A stretch of DNA of 64,000 bases from Chloroflexi bacterium AL-N1 (GTDB lineage: Bacteria > Chloroflexota > Chloroflexia > Chloroflexales > Roseiflexaceae). The DNA lies in contig WYDT01000004.1 in NCBI GenBank assembly GCA_013122435.1, positions 248,001-312,000 of the forward strand, in the 5' to 3' direction. Positions 53,684 through 63,429 of the stretch are shown in pieces. How positions within the stretch are numbered: position 1 is the first letter of the stretch; the number at the start of each line of letters is the position of its first letter. Position numbers and translations under genes: made by a program. A model generated the notes under the pieces. That model made no database searches and was not told the DNA's origin. It worked only from the letters and a program-made list of their open reading frames with translations.

Positions 53684-54523
53684 GTGCAGATAACGATTAA
53701 CAATAACAATTTTTATGTCAAGCAAAAAGGCAACGGACCTACACTGCTCTTGCTCCATGGTTTTACTGGCAGCGTAGCAACTTGGTTGCCCTTCATACCT
53801 TCTTTTGCCGAACAGAGTCAAGTTGTTGCGGTTGATCTCTTGGGCCATGGGCAATCTGCTACACCTGCTGAGCCATCACGCTATCGTATGGAGTGCTGTG
53901 TAAGTGATCTGTTGTCACTGCTTGACCAGCTCAATCTCGCCCAGATCGATGTGCTCGGCTATTCGATGGGCGGACGGGTCGCGTTGCAATTGGCCGCTGT
54001 AGCACCCTTGCGTGTTCGTTCGCTCATGCTGGAGAGTACATCACCAGGACTGGACAGTGCTGCTGCACGCGAAGCGCGGATCGTCGCTGACAACGCACTG
54101 GCCGACCAGATTGAGAGTGAGGGACTCGCAGCATTTGTTGAGTACTGGGAACAACTACCGTTGTTTGCCAGCCAGCGCTTGTTGCCCGATGATGTACGTG
54201 CAAAACAACGACAACAGCGCCTGCAAAATAATCCACAGGGACTGGCCAATAGCCTACGTGGCATGGGCACCGGCCAGCAACCATCGCTTTGGGATAAGCT
54301 AGACCAGATGACCACGCCAACACTGCTCACGGTCGGTGCGCTCGATACCAAATTCTGCGGCATTGCCAGCGAGATGGCGACACACCTGCCGAATGTACGA
54401 GTCGTTACTGTACCAGATGCAGGGCATACGATCCATCTGGAACAACCGGCCACATTTATAAAAACCGTACAGGAATTTCTGCAAGAGTTCCATAAAACAA
54501 AAGAAACGTTGTATTTGGATTAG
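53684..54523 (+). CDS. menH: SHCHC synthase MenH
   Basis: 279 residues with GTG start at 53684. Alpha/beta hydrolase: LLLHGFTGSVATWLPFIPSF, VDLLGHGQSATPAEPSRY, nucleophile VLGYSMGGRVAL, LMLESTSPGL, TVGALDTKFC (Asp) and DAGHTIHLEQP (His). The PSRY and SPGL motifs are typical of MenH. It eliminates pyruvate from SEPHCHC to give SHCHC. It is 24 bases before menB. Confidence 0.93.
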   Translation: MQITINNNNFYVKQKGNGPTLLLLHGFTGSVATWLPFIPSFAEQSQVVAVDLLGHGQSATPAEPSRYRMECCVSDLLSLLDQLNLAQIDVLGYSMGGRVALQLAAVAPLRVRSLMLESTSPGLDSAAAREARIVADNALADQIESEGLAAFVEYWEQLPLFASQRLLPDDVRAKQRQQRLQNNPQGLANSLRGMGTGQQPSLWDKLDQMTTPTLLTVGALDTKFCGIASEMATHLPNVRVVTVPDAGHTIHLEQPATFIKTVQEFLQEFHKTKETLYLD

Positions 54524-54547
54524 GTCTTATAGCTAGAGGACTACGTT

Positions 54548-55372
54548 ATGACGGTTACATGGAAAAAAGTCAAAGACTACACCGACATCATCTATGAGCA
54601 CGCCGAAGGCGAGGGCATCGCCAAAATCACCATCAACCGACCCGAACTCCGCAATGCCTTTCGTCCACAGACCGTGATCGAGATGATCGACGCATTCAAC
54701 GATGTACGCGACGACGAGACGATTGGCGTGGCGATCCTGACTGGCGCAGGCGAGAAGGCGTTCTGCTCAGGCGGCGATCAGGGCGTGCGGGGCAAGGGCG
54801 GCTATGTTGGAGAGGACAAGATTCCACGCCTCAATGTCCTTGATTTGCAGCGGCTCATTCGGGTGCTGCCCAAGCCAGTGATCGCCATGGTTGCGGGGTA
54901 TGCCATTGGTGGTGGGCATGTGCTCCACGTTGTCTGCGATCTGTCTATCGCCGCTGACAATGCTATTTTTGGGCAGACCGGGCCAAAGGTAGGCAGTTTT
55001 GATGCCGGGTATGGTTCAGCATTACTCGCCCGTATTGTTGGCCACAAAAAGGCACGCGAGATCTGGTACCTCTGTCGCCAGTACGATGCCCAGCAGGCGC
55101 TCGACATGGGTCTGGTCAATACCGTCGTTCCACTGGACCAACTCGAAGAAACTACACTCCAGTGGGCCCGCGAGATCATGGAGAAAAGTCCGATGGCGAT
55201 TCGCTTCCTCAAAGCGGCGTTTATGGCCGACACCGACGGTCTGGCGGGTATCCAGCAGATGGGCGGTGACGCAACGCTGTTGTACTACCTGAGCGAAGAG
55301 GCGCAGGAAGGGCGTGACGCATTTATGGAGAAGCGCAAGCCAAACTTCCGCAAATTCAAGCGGTATCCATAG
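54548..55372 (+). CDS. menB: 1,4-dihydroxy-2-naphthoyl-CoA synthase MenB
   Basis: 274 residues, ATG 54548 (AGAGGA upstream). Crotonase fold with [93 protein letters not shown] and [16 protein letters not shown]. The full MenB C terminus is present. It closes the naphthoate ring. Well conserved and strongly biased towards C-ending codons. Confidence 0.97.
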   Translation: MTVTWKKVKDYTDIIYEHAEGEGIAKITINRPELRNAFRPQTVIEMIDAFNDVRDDETIGVAILTGAGEKAFCSGGDQGVRGKGGYVGEDKIPRLNVLDLQRLIRVLPKPVIAMVAGYAIGGGHVLHVVCDLSIAADNAIFGQTGPKVGSFDAGYGSALLARIVGHKKAREIWYLCRQYDAQQALDMGLVNTVVPLDQLEETTLQWAREIMEKSPMAIRFLKAAFMADTDGLAGIQQMGGDATLLYYLSEEAQEGRDAFMEKRKPNFRKFKRYP

Positions 55373-55648
55373 GAGAGCGGCGGAGCGACTGAGCGGCGGA
55401 ACGGAGAATAGAGACGAATTAAGGGGTAAAGGTTACGGGTTAAGAACATTTCTTCGCTTGGCACAACGAATTCTAATCAGGAGCGTGTCGCTGAGTAACG
55501 GAAACAGACTACCTGCTGCGGCAGGCAACGCACCTAGCCCACTGCTTCAGCGGCGGGTGGGACGATAGGAACGGTTACGGCATCCCGACGGGATGCCCCA
55601 CAAACCGACTCGCCCATTCATCGAACGTACAACATTTGGAGTAGACAC
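55373..55648. repeat. Intergenic menB-menA with tandem repeat and hairpin
   Basis: A 16-bp period repeat GAGCGGCGGA (55375-55384 and 55391-55400) resembles the stretch at 12281-12312. GGCATCCC-GAC-GGGATGCC (55579-55597) is a perfect 8-bp hairpin without a U-run, so it is probably not a terminator. No ORF of interest in the 276 bases. Confidence 0.5.
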
Positions 55649-56551
55649 ATGGTCACTGATTCATCTTCGACACATCCTGGCATATTCAAAGCGTGGTTGA
55701 TGGCGATCCGCGTGCCAACATTGCCCGCCGCAGTCGTACCAGTGTTGGTTGGTACGGCAGTTGCCGTTGCGGATGGCGTATTTCGTCTTGGCCCTTTCCT
55801 GGCCGCACTCGCTGCATCGCTCCTGATTCAGATCGGCACCAACCTGGCCAACGACTACTTCGACAACCTGAAAGGTGCCGACACTGCCGAGCGACTGGGT
55901 CCGATTCGCGTCACCCAGAGTGGCTTAATCGCTCCATACATCATACGCAATATGATGATCCTGACCTTTGGCCTGGCAGCAGTGTTTGGTCTCTATCTCA
56001 TTCTAGTGACTGGCTGGCCCATTCTCGTGATCGGGGTGCTATCCATCGCAGCGGGCATTCTCTATACTGGCGGTCCCTGGCCACTGGGCTACAACGGGCT
56101 GGGCGATCTGTTCACCTTTGTATTCTTTGGCGTTGTGGCGGTGGTTGGCACGACCTATCTGCACACACTAACCCTCTCAACCACAGCACTGGTGGTCTCG
56201 CTGCCAGTGGCCATGCTGGTCACCGCGATTCTGGTGGTGAACAATCTGCGCGATGTCAACACAGATCGGGTGGCAAACAAACGCACGCTGGCTGTCCTGC
56301 TGGGCGAGCATGCAGTACGGATCGAGTATGCGGTGCTGGTGCTTGGTGCCTATGTCGTGGTAACTGGTGCGTGGCTGCTCAACCTTATCTCGCCGTGGTC
56401 GCTGCTGGTCTGGTTGACGCTGCCGCTGGCGATCACACAGGTGCAGTTGGTGAGCACAGCCAGTGGACGCATCCTCAATCGTTCGTTGAAGGGGACAGCA
56501 CAGATTCATATGTTCTTCGGCATTTTATTTGCCATTGGCCTAATGATCTGA
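55649..56551 (+). CDS. menA: DHNA polyprenyltransferase MenA
   Basis: 300 residues, ATG 55649. UbiA prenyltransferase: first Asp motif NLANDYFDNLKGAD (N-D-x-x-D), RLGPIRVTQSGLI, second motif NNLRDVNTDRVANKRTLAV, about nine TM helices (first PTLPAAVVPVLVGTAVAV). It attaches the polyprenyl chain to DHNA in the membrane to form demethylmenaquinone. ubiE/menG is not in the window. Confidence 0.95.
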   Translation: MVTDSSSTHPGIFKAWLMAIRVPTLPAAVVPVLVGTAVAVADGVFRLGPFLAALAASLLIQIGTNLANDYFDNLKGADTAERLGPIRVTQSGLIAPYIIRNMMILTFGLAAVFGLYLILVTGWPILVIGVLSIAAGILYTGGPWPLGYNGLGDLFTFVFFGVVAVVGTTYLHTLTLSTTALVVSLPVAMLVTAILVVNNLRDVNTDRVANKRTLAVLLGEHAVRIEYAVLVLGAYVVVTGAWLLNLISPWSLLVWLTLPLAITQVQLVSTASGRILNRSLKGTAQIHMFFGILFAIGLMI

Positions 56552-56569
56552 GTATAGATAATAAAAAAT

Positions 56570-58051
56570 ATGATTAGACCTGATCAAACCCTGCCTGACT
56601 GGTTACGCCGCCGTGCCGCGACAATGCCGGAACGGATCGCGTTGATTGCTGGCGATACTCGCTGGACCTTTGCGGATCTCGATCAGCAGGTAGAGCACCT
56701 TGCTCGACAACTTATGGCGCTTGGCATCCAACCTGGTGATCGGGTGGCGGTGCTGCTACAGAACTCACCCGTGTTTGTGACACTGGTGCACACCATGCCG
56801 CGTTGCAGAGCAGTGCTGGTGCCACTTAACACACGACTGACGCCCAATGAACTGGCGTGGCAACTCGACGATGTCAGTCCCCGCTTGGTGATACACGACC
56901 AAAGCAATGCGGGAGTCGCCGACCAGCTTCATCAACAGCAACCAGATTACTTTTTTTATCATACGGATGCCCTTCACGATGTGGCTGCATCCGACCAGGC
57001 GCTTGACTACACCATCGCGCTGAATGAACTCCACACGATCATTTACACTTCAGGGACCACCGGCAAGCCCAAGGGTGCGATGCTGACCTATGGTAACCAT
57101 TGGTGGAGCGCCACCGCATCGATGCTCAATCTGGGACTGCACGACGATGATCGCTGGCTGGCGGTCTTGCCACTCTTCCACATCGGTGGTCTGTCGATTC
57201 TGCTACGGAGCGTGATCTATGGCATTCCGGTGGTCCTGCATGAGGCGTTTGATGCGGCGCCGGTCAATCGTTCGCTGGAAGAGCACCAGATTACGATCAT
57301 TTCAGTAGTAAGCACCATGTTGCAACGTATGCTCGATCAGCAGTTGTGTGCGACGAAACTGCGTTGGGTGCTGCTTGGTGGTGGCCCCGTACCACGACTG
57401 TTGCTTGAAGCATGTAACAAACGAGGCATTCCTGTAGCCCAGACATACGGTATGACAGAGACAGCCTCACAGGTGGCCACACTCGCTCCTCACGATGCCC
57501 TACGCAAGTCAGGATCGGCAGGTCAGCCACTGCTGCCGCTGAAGGTACAAATCGATATCGAGGGAGAGCCCGCAGCAGCAAGACAGGTTGGCGAAATCCT
57601 GGTGCGCGGGCCGATGGTGACACCGGGCTACTTCAACCGACCAACAGCAACAGCAGCAGCATTACAGGATGGCTGGCTCCATACCGGCGACCTGGGGTAT
57701 CTTGACTCAGACGGTTATCTCTATGTGGTAGATCGACGCGATGACATCATCATCTCTGGCGGGGAGAATGTGTATCCTGCTGAGATCGAAGAGGTTTTGC
57801 TGGCCTTTCCTGCTGTCGCTGAAGCAGGAGTGATTGGCATCCCTGATGAGCAGTGGGGGCAGGTTCCTATAGCATGTGTGGTTTTGTGTTCCGGCGCGGA
57901 ACTAGACGAGGCGGCAATCATAGCTTTTTGCCACGAGCGACTGGCACGCTATAAAATACCACACACGATACAAGCTGTCGCAGCACTACCACGCACCGCT
58001 GCGGGAAAGTTGCGGCGCGGTGTGTTGCGGACACAAACGCTCGATGAATGA
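56570..58051 (+). CDS. menE: o-Succinylbenzoyl-CoA synthetase MenE
   Basis: 493 residues, ATG 56570, 18 bases after menA. Adenylating-enzyme motifs: IIYTSGTTGKPKGAMLTYGN (P-loop), LPLFHIGGLSILLRS, LLGGGPVPRLLLE, QTYGMTETASQVATLAP, GWLHTGDLGYLDSDGY, VVDRRDDIIISGGENVYPAE and the catalytic Lys PRTAAGKLRRG. It makes OSB-CoA for MenB. The OSB synthase MenC that should feed it is absent here. Confidence 0.95.
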   Translation: MIRPDQTLPDWLRRRAATMPERIALIAGDTRWTFADLDQQVEHLARQLMALGIQPGDRVAVLLQNSPVFVTLVHTMPRCRAVLVPLNTRLTPNELAWQLDDVSPRLVIHDQSNAGVADQLHQQQPDYFFYHTDALHDVAASDQALDYTIALNELHTIIYTSGTTGKPKGAMLTYGNHWWSATASMLNLGLHDDDRWLAVLPLFHIGGLSILLRSVIYGIPVVLHEAFDAAPVNRSLEEHQITIISVVSTMLQRMLDQQLCATKLRWVLLGGGPVPRLLLEACNKRGIPVAQTYGMTETASQVATLAPHDALRKSGSAGQPLLPLKVQIDIEGEPAAARQVGEILVRGPMVTPGYFNRPTATAAALQDGWLHTGDLGYLDSDGYLYVVDRRDDIIISGGENVYPAEIEEVLLAFPAVAEAGVIGIPDEQWGQVPIACVVLCSGAELDEAAIIAFCHERLARYKIPHTIQAVAALPRTAAGKLRRGVLRTQTLDE

Positions 58052-58179
58052 ACGAATTTTGAGCGCTCTGGTGGCCTTTCAATGGCGAATGAAGACATGC
58101 ACAAGTTTGACGTGTCCATAAACTGAATTTATTATGAATGCATATAACTAAAAACAACCCTATAGAGAAACGAGTACAG

Positions 58180-58974
58180 ATGGCTGATAACCCAAACACA
58201 GACAGACCCAATCCTGCTCGCATGTATGATTATTGGCTTGGTGGCACCCACAATACTGACATTGACCGTATAGCCGCTGATAAAGCTGTGAGTGTTAATC
58301 CTGATATACCGCTTGCGCTTCGTACAAATCGTCACTTTTTGCGTCGGGCTGTGACCTTTCTTACGCAACAAGGCATCGATCAATTTCTTGATATTGGTTC
58401 GGGCATTCCCACTGCTGAAAATGTTCATAAGGTTGCACACCAACATAATCCTGATGCTCACATCGTCTATGTTGATATTGATCCGGTTGCTGTGGCCTAT
58501 GGACAACACATTTTGCAAGAGCAAACGAAAGCTATTGCGATTGAAGGTGACATTGTACACTTCGATGAGATTTGTTCCCACAGCGAAACACGACGTTTAA
58601 TCAACTTCCAGCGTCCAGTGGCCATTCTGCTGGTCTCGATGTTGCATTTTGTCCCCAACGACGCTGAGGTGCAACGAGTCATTTCTCAAATCAAGGACTC
58701 TATGTCAGCAGGAAGCTATCTGGTCATTAGCCACGCCACCACCGACTCAGCAACACCGCAGCAGCACAACGAAATACGTGATATCTATAGCAAAACAACG
58801 ATGCCGATCAAAGGCCGCCCCAAGAGCGAAATTGCCGCACTCTTCGACGGGTTAAAGTTAGTAGAACCTGGTGTTGTGTTTGCGCCACTCTGGCAACCCC
58901 ACGGCAAGGATGATCTGTGGTTCGACCAGCCTGAACGCTCAGTGCTTTTTGTTGGTGTGGGACGAAAAGTGTAG
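58180..58974 (+). CDS. SAV2177 (DUF574)-type SAM methyltransferase
   Basis: 264 residues from ATG 58180, where the family start MADNPNTDRPNPARMYDYWLG fits; ATG 58138 would add 14 residues. Motif I FLDIGSGIPTAENVHKVA, then IVYVDIDPVAVAYGQHIL, AILLVSMLHFVPNDAEVQRV, and the C-terminal DLWFDQPERSVLFVGVGRKV. The family is common in Actinobacteria and Chloroflexota, of unknown substrate. It lies just after menE and may not be related to quinone synthesis. Confidence 0.85.
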   Translation: MADNPNTDRPNPARMYDYWLGGTHNTDIDRIAADKAVSVNPDIPLALRTNRHFLRRAVTFLTQQGIDQFLDIGSGIPTAENVHKVAHQHNPDAHIVYVDIDPVAVAYGQHILQEQTKAIAIEGDIVHFDEICSHSETRRLINFQRPVAILLVSMLHFVPNDAEVQRVISQIKDSMSAGSYLVISHATTDSATPQQHNEIRDIYSKTTMPIKGRPKSEIAALFDGLKLVEPGVVFAPLWQPHGKDDLWFDQPERSVLFVGVGRKV

Positions 58975-58988
58975 TAACAGTATGGGAA

Positions 58989-59300
58989 GGGAGTGCTATT
59001 GACTATGCGTCTGTAACGTACAACGACGATAACAATGTCGATTGTCAGCTTGCTGCTGATATCGATGCACGTGCTCTTGACGAGGATTTCTTCGAGACCA
59101 TCTTTGGCAATGATCGACACGAATACCTCCAATCACTGCTGGTCTCGCCCGAAGACATCAACACGATCAGGTCTGCTGAAAACTCCATAGCAAATACCAA
59201 TTTCCTCATCTTCGCGATTGAACATCACACCGACCTCACCTTTGACATCAATCCCAAGACAATCCAGTTCCTTGGCACATACAAAGGAGCGTGGCAGTAG
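58989..59300 (+). pseudogene. Coding-like remnant with no start codon
   Basis: One plus-strand frame is open from about 58965 to the stop at 59300 and reads DDNNVDCQLAADIDARALDE, DFFETIFGNDRHEYLQSLLV, SPEDINTIRSAENSIANTNF, LIFAIEHHTDLTFDIN and PKTIQFLGTYKGAWQ. It has good amino-acid texture but no Met or plausible start. The opposite strand is also open over the same DNA with a single TGA at 59133 (KVWLLDGGSSLLPRSFVC; EVFVSIIAKDGLEEILV). I recognise neither. It is likely a gene piece without its 5' end. Confidence 0.3.
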
Positions 59301-59544
59301 CGAACTGCCCCCATCGAGCAGCCAGACCTTACGAGTCATTGTGCAGGACTTTGGGGCTTTCTGGGAGAGTTCTTCTTGATAACCAAAGTAACTGGATTAT
59401 GAGTAGAGACGATTTGATAGAACCCTAACATCCAACACAAACTTGAATACCTTCAACACAAAATCTCTACCCTATTCAGTAGTATGATGCTAGAATTGAA
59501 TATGTCTTCTGATAAGAGATTGATTTGTTAACGGTAGAATCATT

Positions 59545-61311
59545 GTGACAACGCCCGAAGAGATTCAAAGTCAAAAAAAGAGGTTGCGTTTATATCGACG
59601 TACTCTATCCCACAGCCTGGAACAGATGGCTATGCTTGGATCTGCCCATGCACCACCTGGTCTTGTGCATACTATCTCTGAAGCACGAGACAATATACTA
59701 CATATAAAAAGTGTCCTCCGTGGTCGGGGGGTTGAGGTCAAGGATCATCCTGATGATGACGACCTAAATATGTCTAACGATAATCACACACAGTCAGAAC
59801 CAGGACCAAATAACCACAACCTAGTTGAGACACAAGAAGAAAAAGCACATCCTAATAACAAAGATTCCTCGTCACAGACTAGTAATACAGAAGAAAGCAA
59901 TGACTTCGAAGATTCAATTGAGTGGGAAAAGCTTGAATTTGGAGGTAATCTCCTCACTGTTTCGAGACCTAAAGTTAAGATCACTTTTAATATGCCATAC
60001 GCTTTTGAAGATGCAAAGTGTGAAGTTGAATTTAGTAGTCCGAGGTTAAATAGAGTTGAGATTTCCTTGAATCACACAGATATTCTTGGATACTTTATGT
60101 TAGGATTAGATACTAGCCCAGATAGTGGGGCGCGTAGATTCGTCAGAAAAACTGATACAGGTTTGTTTGAGGCACGCTTAGGGCAAACGTATATTACTTT
60201 ACAAGAAAATGAAGCACTCGATTTATGTGCTTGTATTGATATTGTCTGTAGTGAATACAAAAAGAGAATTATAGAAGCAGAAAACCTCCTTGAAACTGGC
60301 AACTTTCTACTTATGAGAGAGGAGGATATACCAGGTACAGGATTCTACTTAATTTCTATTCAACCGGAACTTTGGAAGCTAATGTGTAAATTTAAATCAG
60401 AATTTGATTGTGACAAAGGCAATAGTGAATGGCACATCTTCGATGGCACAGACTATTGTATACACATCAGCCAGATTAATCACAGTAAAATCTCTGACAA
60501 TGCTTTTATCTATGGAAAGAAAGGAGAAGAATATTTACCAAATAATTATATTAATCTCATGTACGGATTACCAAAATGGCTTCTTAATGAAATAGATGAT
60601 ATACGGGGTGGCTGGAAAAATAATGTTGGTATTTATGGTATATGGACTGCTACTTATACAAAAAACTGGTTATTAAACAGACTTATCCTAGCTGTCTGTC
60701 AACATTATCTTGGTACTTCTGAGTCATGTTATGACTTAGTTTGTAGCTGGAAGCAAAAATTTGATATTAACACACAGAGACCAATTAATGAACCCCAAGA
60801 AAAGAAGAATATACAGCAGATTGATCAACCTAATCAATTAAGCAAGTATATCAACGATATTCAATCTTGGTTTCACTACTCAGGACTAAATAGAGACTCA
60901 CCTACTGTGATCCATTTTTTCCAGCCTTTCCTGGAACTCGCCAAGGATGTAGAACCCACTACTATTAATTCTGACTATATTTGGGGGAAATTCAGAGCAT
61001 TGAGCTTAGATATTTTAGGTATTTCTGGTATTGATAAAAACAATGCAATGAAGAGTAACTATTCTGACATACTTGTATTGATGTCGAGTTACATTAGTTA
61101 TCTAAATACTGTTAAGTTTGTCTCTTCTACAGATATGGATAAGCTTTTCAGAATAGCTGGAGCTATTATAGAAGGTAGATTTACTCGCATTGACCAATCT
61201 CGACTAAATATCCTAAAAAAGCACCTACTACCCCTTTGGGAAGAGAGCGAATTCGAGAGGCGATACGTCATGACGCAATGGAACTGGAATGGTCTTTGGT
61301 TTAAGAGATAA
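59545..61311 (+). CDS. EAD-like N-terminal domain protein, AT-rich
   Basis: 588 residues (TTG/ATG-type start; GTG at 59545). Residues 1-72 form an effector-associated-type helical adaptor: RLRLYRRTLSHSLEQMAMLG, SAHAPPGLVHTISEARDNIL and HIKSVLRGRGVEVKDHPDDD, a pattern that heads NACHT, TIR and caspase-like conflict proteins in Chloroflexota. An acidic low-complexity linker (75-125) follows, then about 460 residues without recognised domains (EWHIFDGTDYCIHISQINHS; WFHYSGLNRDSPTVIHFFQP). Base composition and codons (AAT, ATT, TTA) are far more AT-rich than the neighbours, pointing to recent acquisition. The partner effector is not adjacent. The function is unknown. Confidence 0.6.
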   Translation: MTTPEEIQSQKKRLRLYRRTLSHSLEQMAMLGSAHAPPGLVHTISEARDNILHIKSVLRGRGVEVKDHPDDDDLNMSNDNHTQSEPGPNNHNLVETQEEKAHPNNKDSSSQTSNTEESNDFEDSIEWEKLEFGGNLLTVSRPKVKITFNMPYAFEDAKCEVEFSSPRLNRVEISLNHTDILGYFMLGLDTSPDSGARRFVRKTDTGLFEARLGQTYITLQENEALDLCACIDIVCSEYKKRIIEAENLLETGNFLLMREEDIPGTGFYLISIQPELWKLMCKFKSEFDCDKGNSEWHIFDGTDYCIHISQINHSKISDNAFIYGKKGEEYLPNNYINLMYGLPKWLLNEIDDIRGGWKNNVGIYGIWTATYTKNWLLNRLILAVCQHYLGTSESCYDLVCSWKQKFDINTQRPINEPQEKKNIQQIDQPNQLSKYINDIQSWFHYSGLNRDSPTVIHFFQPFLELAKDVEPTTINSDYIWGKFRALSLDILGISGIDKNNAMKSNYSDILVLMSSYISYLNTVKFVSSTDMDKLFRIAGAIIEGRFTRIDQSRLNILKKHLLPLWEESEFERRYVMTQWNWNGLWFKR

Positions 61312-61389
61312 AATCCAACCATACCCCAACTCCAATTAAGCATATCTTTACCTCTTGCCCCTTGACATCGATTCCATATCTCAGTATAG

Positions 61390-61399
61390 TTGTATACAA
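61390..61399. promoter_or_regulatory. GntR (FadR-type) half-palindrome operator, upstream copy
   Basis: TTGTATACAA fits the FadR/GntR consensus T-x-G-T-x-x-x-A-C-x-A style dyad. An identical decamer recurs at 61518-61527 directly before the GntR gene, 128 bases away. Confidence 0.55.
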
Positions 61400-61514
61400 T
61401 TCATACAAAATAATTATATAACACTTGTTCTTTCATTCACATACTAGTCTTCCCAAAGCAAGTAAAACAAAACAGTTTATCTGGCATATGTGCCTATCCT
61501 AAACATACATTATT

Positions 61515-61530
61515 AGATTGTATACAATCT
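61515..61530. promoter_or_regulatory. GntR operator adjacent to its own start codon
   Basis: AGATTGTATACAATCT is a perfect 16-bp palindrome ending 10 bases before ATG 61541. It contains the same TTGTATACAA core as 61390-61399. Autorepression by the encoded GntR protein is likely; the two sites may loop. Confidence 0.65.
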
Positions 61531-61540
61531 GTGAGTTCGT

Positions 61541-62251
61541 ATGTTCACAACCAGAGACGAACATAGTGGCGATCCCGTCTACCATAAATTGCGACGCCTG
61601 ATCATCGAAGGCTACTATCCACCTGAGACTCGTCTCGTCGAGGAAAAACTCGCCCACGACTTCGGCGTCAGTCGGACACCTATACGCCAGGCACTTGCCC
61701 GCGTCGCTGCCGAAGGACTGATTCACACTTACCCCAACCGTGGCGCCGTGGTGTGCTCCTTCACCCGCAAGGACCTCATACAGACCTTTGACCTGCGTGC
61801 AGTACTGGAAGGCTATGCAGCGCAACAGGCAGCTCAACATATCGACCAACAGCAACTTGAGCGTCTCGAACAGCTTGCCGGCCTCCTCGAAGCAACCGAA
61901 GAACGCACATTTGACTCACGCGAAGAAACCGTGCACTTTCTGGTAGAACACAACCAGCACTTTCATAGCATCATTGTGAGCGCCAGCCAGAACCGACGCC
62001 TGAGCAACATGCTTACCGTCGTGGTGGACGTACCCATGCAGTTTCGCTCGTTCTACTGGTACACCGACGACGAACGCCGCGTTTCCAACTTCTTCCATCG
62101 CAGCATCCTGAGCGCTCTGCACCGACGCGATGGCGAACGTGCACGGGCGATGATGCAGGAGCATATCTATCGTGGGCGGGACTTTCTGCTGCAACGTATC
62201 GATACGATCAATACAACCGCATCAGCACAAGTATCACAGGAGATACCCTAA
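61541..62251 (+). CDS. GntR/FadR-family transcriptional regulator
   Basis: 236 residues. Winged HTH (16-80): YHKLRRLIIEGYYPPETRLV, EEKLAHDFGVSRTPIRQALA. FCD domain (about 90-225): RAVLEGYAAQQAAQHIDQQQ, HNQHFHSIIVSASQNRRLS with metal-binding-type His, and a final H-x-x-x-x-H. The gene overlaps the CaiB pseudogene by one base (TAATGG). It presumably controls catabolism of a CoA-thioester or hydantoin-like acid, but those neighbours are now broken. Confidence 0.9.
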   Translation: MFTTRDEHSGDPVYHKLRRLIIEGYYPPETRLVEEKLAHDFGVSRTPIRQALARVAAEGLIHTYPNRGAVVCSFTRKDLIQTFDLRAVLEGYAAQQAAQHIDQQQLERLEQLAGLLEATEERTFDSREETVHFLVEHNQHFHSIIVSASQNRRLSNMLTVVVDVPMQFRSFYWYTDDERRVSNFFHRSILSALHRRDGERARAMMQEHIYRGRDFLLQRIDTINTTASAQVSQEIP

Positions 62252-63429
62252 TGGCGACACAACGCCCCTATCGACCACTCGACGACATCCGCGTGCTGGC
62301 ACTTGGCGCTTTTCTCGCCGATCCCTTCTGCGGCCAACTGCTCGCCGATTTTGGTGCCGAAGTTATCAAGGTTGAGCCACCCGGCAAAGGCGATCCAATG
62401 CGCGAGTGGGGCCGTCATCGGGTGCCGGGTCGCACGCTCTGGTGGCCTATTCTGTCGCGCAACAAAACATCGATTACGCTGGACCTGCGAACCCCCGAGG
62501 GCCAGGAGATTGCACGGGAACTGGCCACGCAGTGCGACATTATGGTCGAGAACTTCCGTCCTGGCACCCTCGAAGACTGAGGTCTCAGCTACGACACACT
62601 TCGTGAACATAACCTGGCCTGATTATGGTGCGTGTGAGTGGGTTTGGACAGACCAGGCCCTACCGCGACAAGGCCGGGTTTGGGAGCATTGGCGAGGCTA
62701 CAGGTGGTATCCGCCTTTGCAACCCTCGGTGCCCTCACAGCCCTCCACCACCGCCAACGCAGCGGGACCGGGCAAGTCGTCGATATTGGCATTTATGAGG
62801 GCATTCTGGCGCTGATGGAAAGCATGATCCCTGAATACCAACTGGCCGGACATATTCGCGAGCGTACCGACAATACTCTCCCCAATGTTGCGCCATCCAA
62901 CATCTACCTGACCAAAGACAATGGTTGGTTTGCTATTGCCGGAAATGCAGACAATGTGTTTCGACGACTCTGTGCCGCAATGGGACAACCTGATCTCATC
63001 GATGATCCTCGGTACGACAATCATGCAGCCCGTGGCACCAACCAGGCAGAACTGGATGATCTCATCACAGCGTGGAGCATTGGCCACACTGCCGACGAAT
63101 TACAAACCCTCATGGACGAGTATGGTGTTCCCGCCGGCCGGATTTACACCGCTAAAGAGATGCTGACCGACCCTCACTTTGCGGCACGACAATCGATCAT
63201 TGGTGTGCAAGACCCCGAACTGGGCGAAATCAAAATGCAGAACGTGATGCCACGACTGAGCGAGACTCCCGGCGGTGTCGACTGGACCGACCCATCGCTA
63301 GGTCAACACAACACCGAGATTTATGAGGGCCTACTGGGAATAACCACAACACATATCGCGGAACTACAAGATGTTGATCAGCGTCTACCTGATCATGGTT
63401 TTCGATCCGCAGATCCTCTTCAACGATAG
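62251..63429 (+). pseudogene. Class III CoA-transferase (CaiB/BaiF), degenerate
   Basis: The N-terminal part reads IRVLALGAFLADPFCGQLLA, FGAEVIKVEPPGKGDPMREW, up to RPGTLED, where TGA at 62578 replaces the Trp codon of the usual EDWGLSYDTL. After NLA a frameshift gives [30 protein letters not shown], then a further shift/deletion leads into [40 protein letters not shown] (catalytic Asp), NIYLTKDNGWFAIAGNADNV and PLFDDPRYDN-like PDLIDDPRYDNHAARGTNQA. One nonsense codon, at least two frameshifts and an internal deletion mark it as a pseudogene. Confidence 0.9.

Noticed and set aside
55579..55597. Hairpin GGCATCCC/GGGATGCC as a menB terminator
   Set aside because: Perfect stem but no U-run on either strand, and it lies about 200 bases after the stop and inside a men operon that continues downstream.
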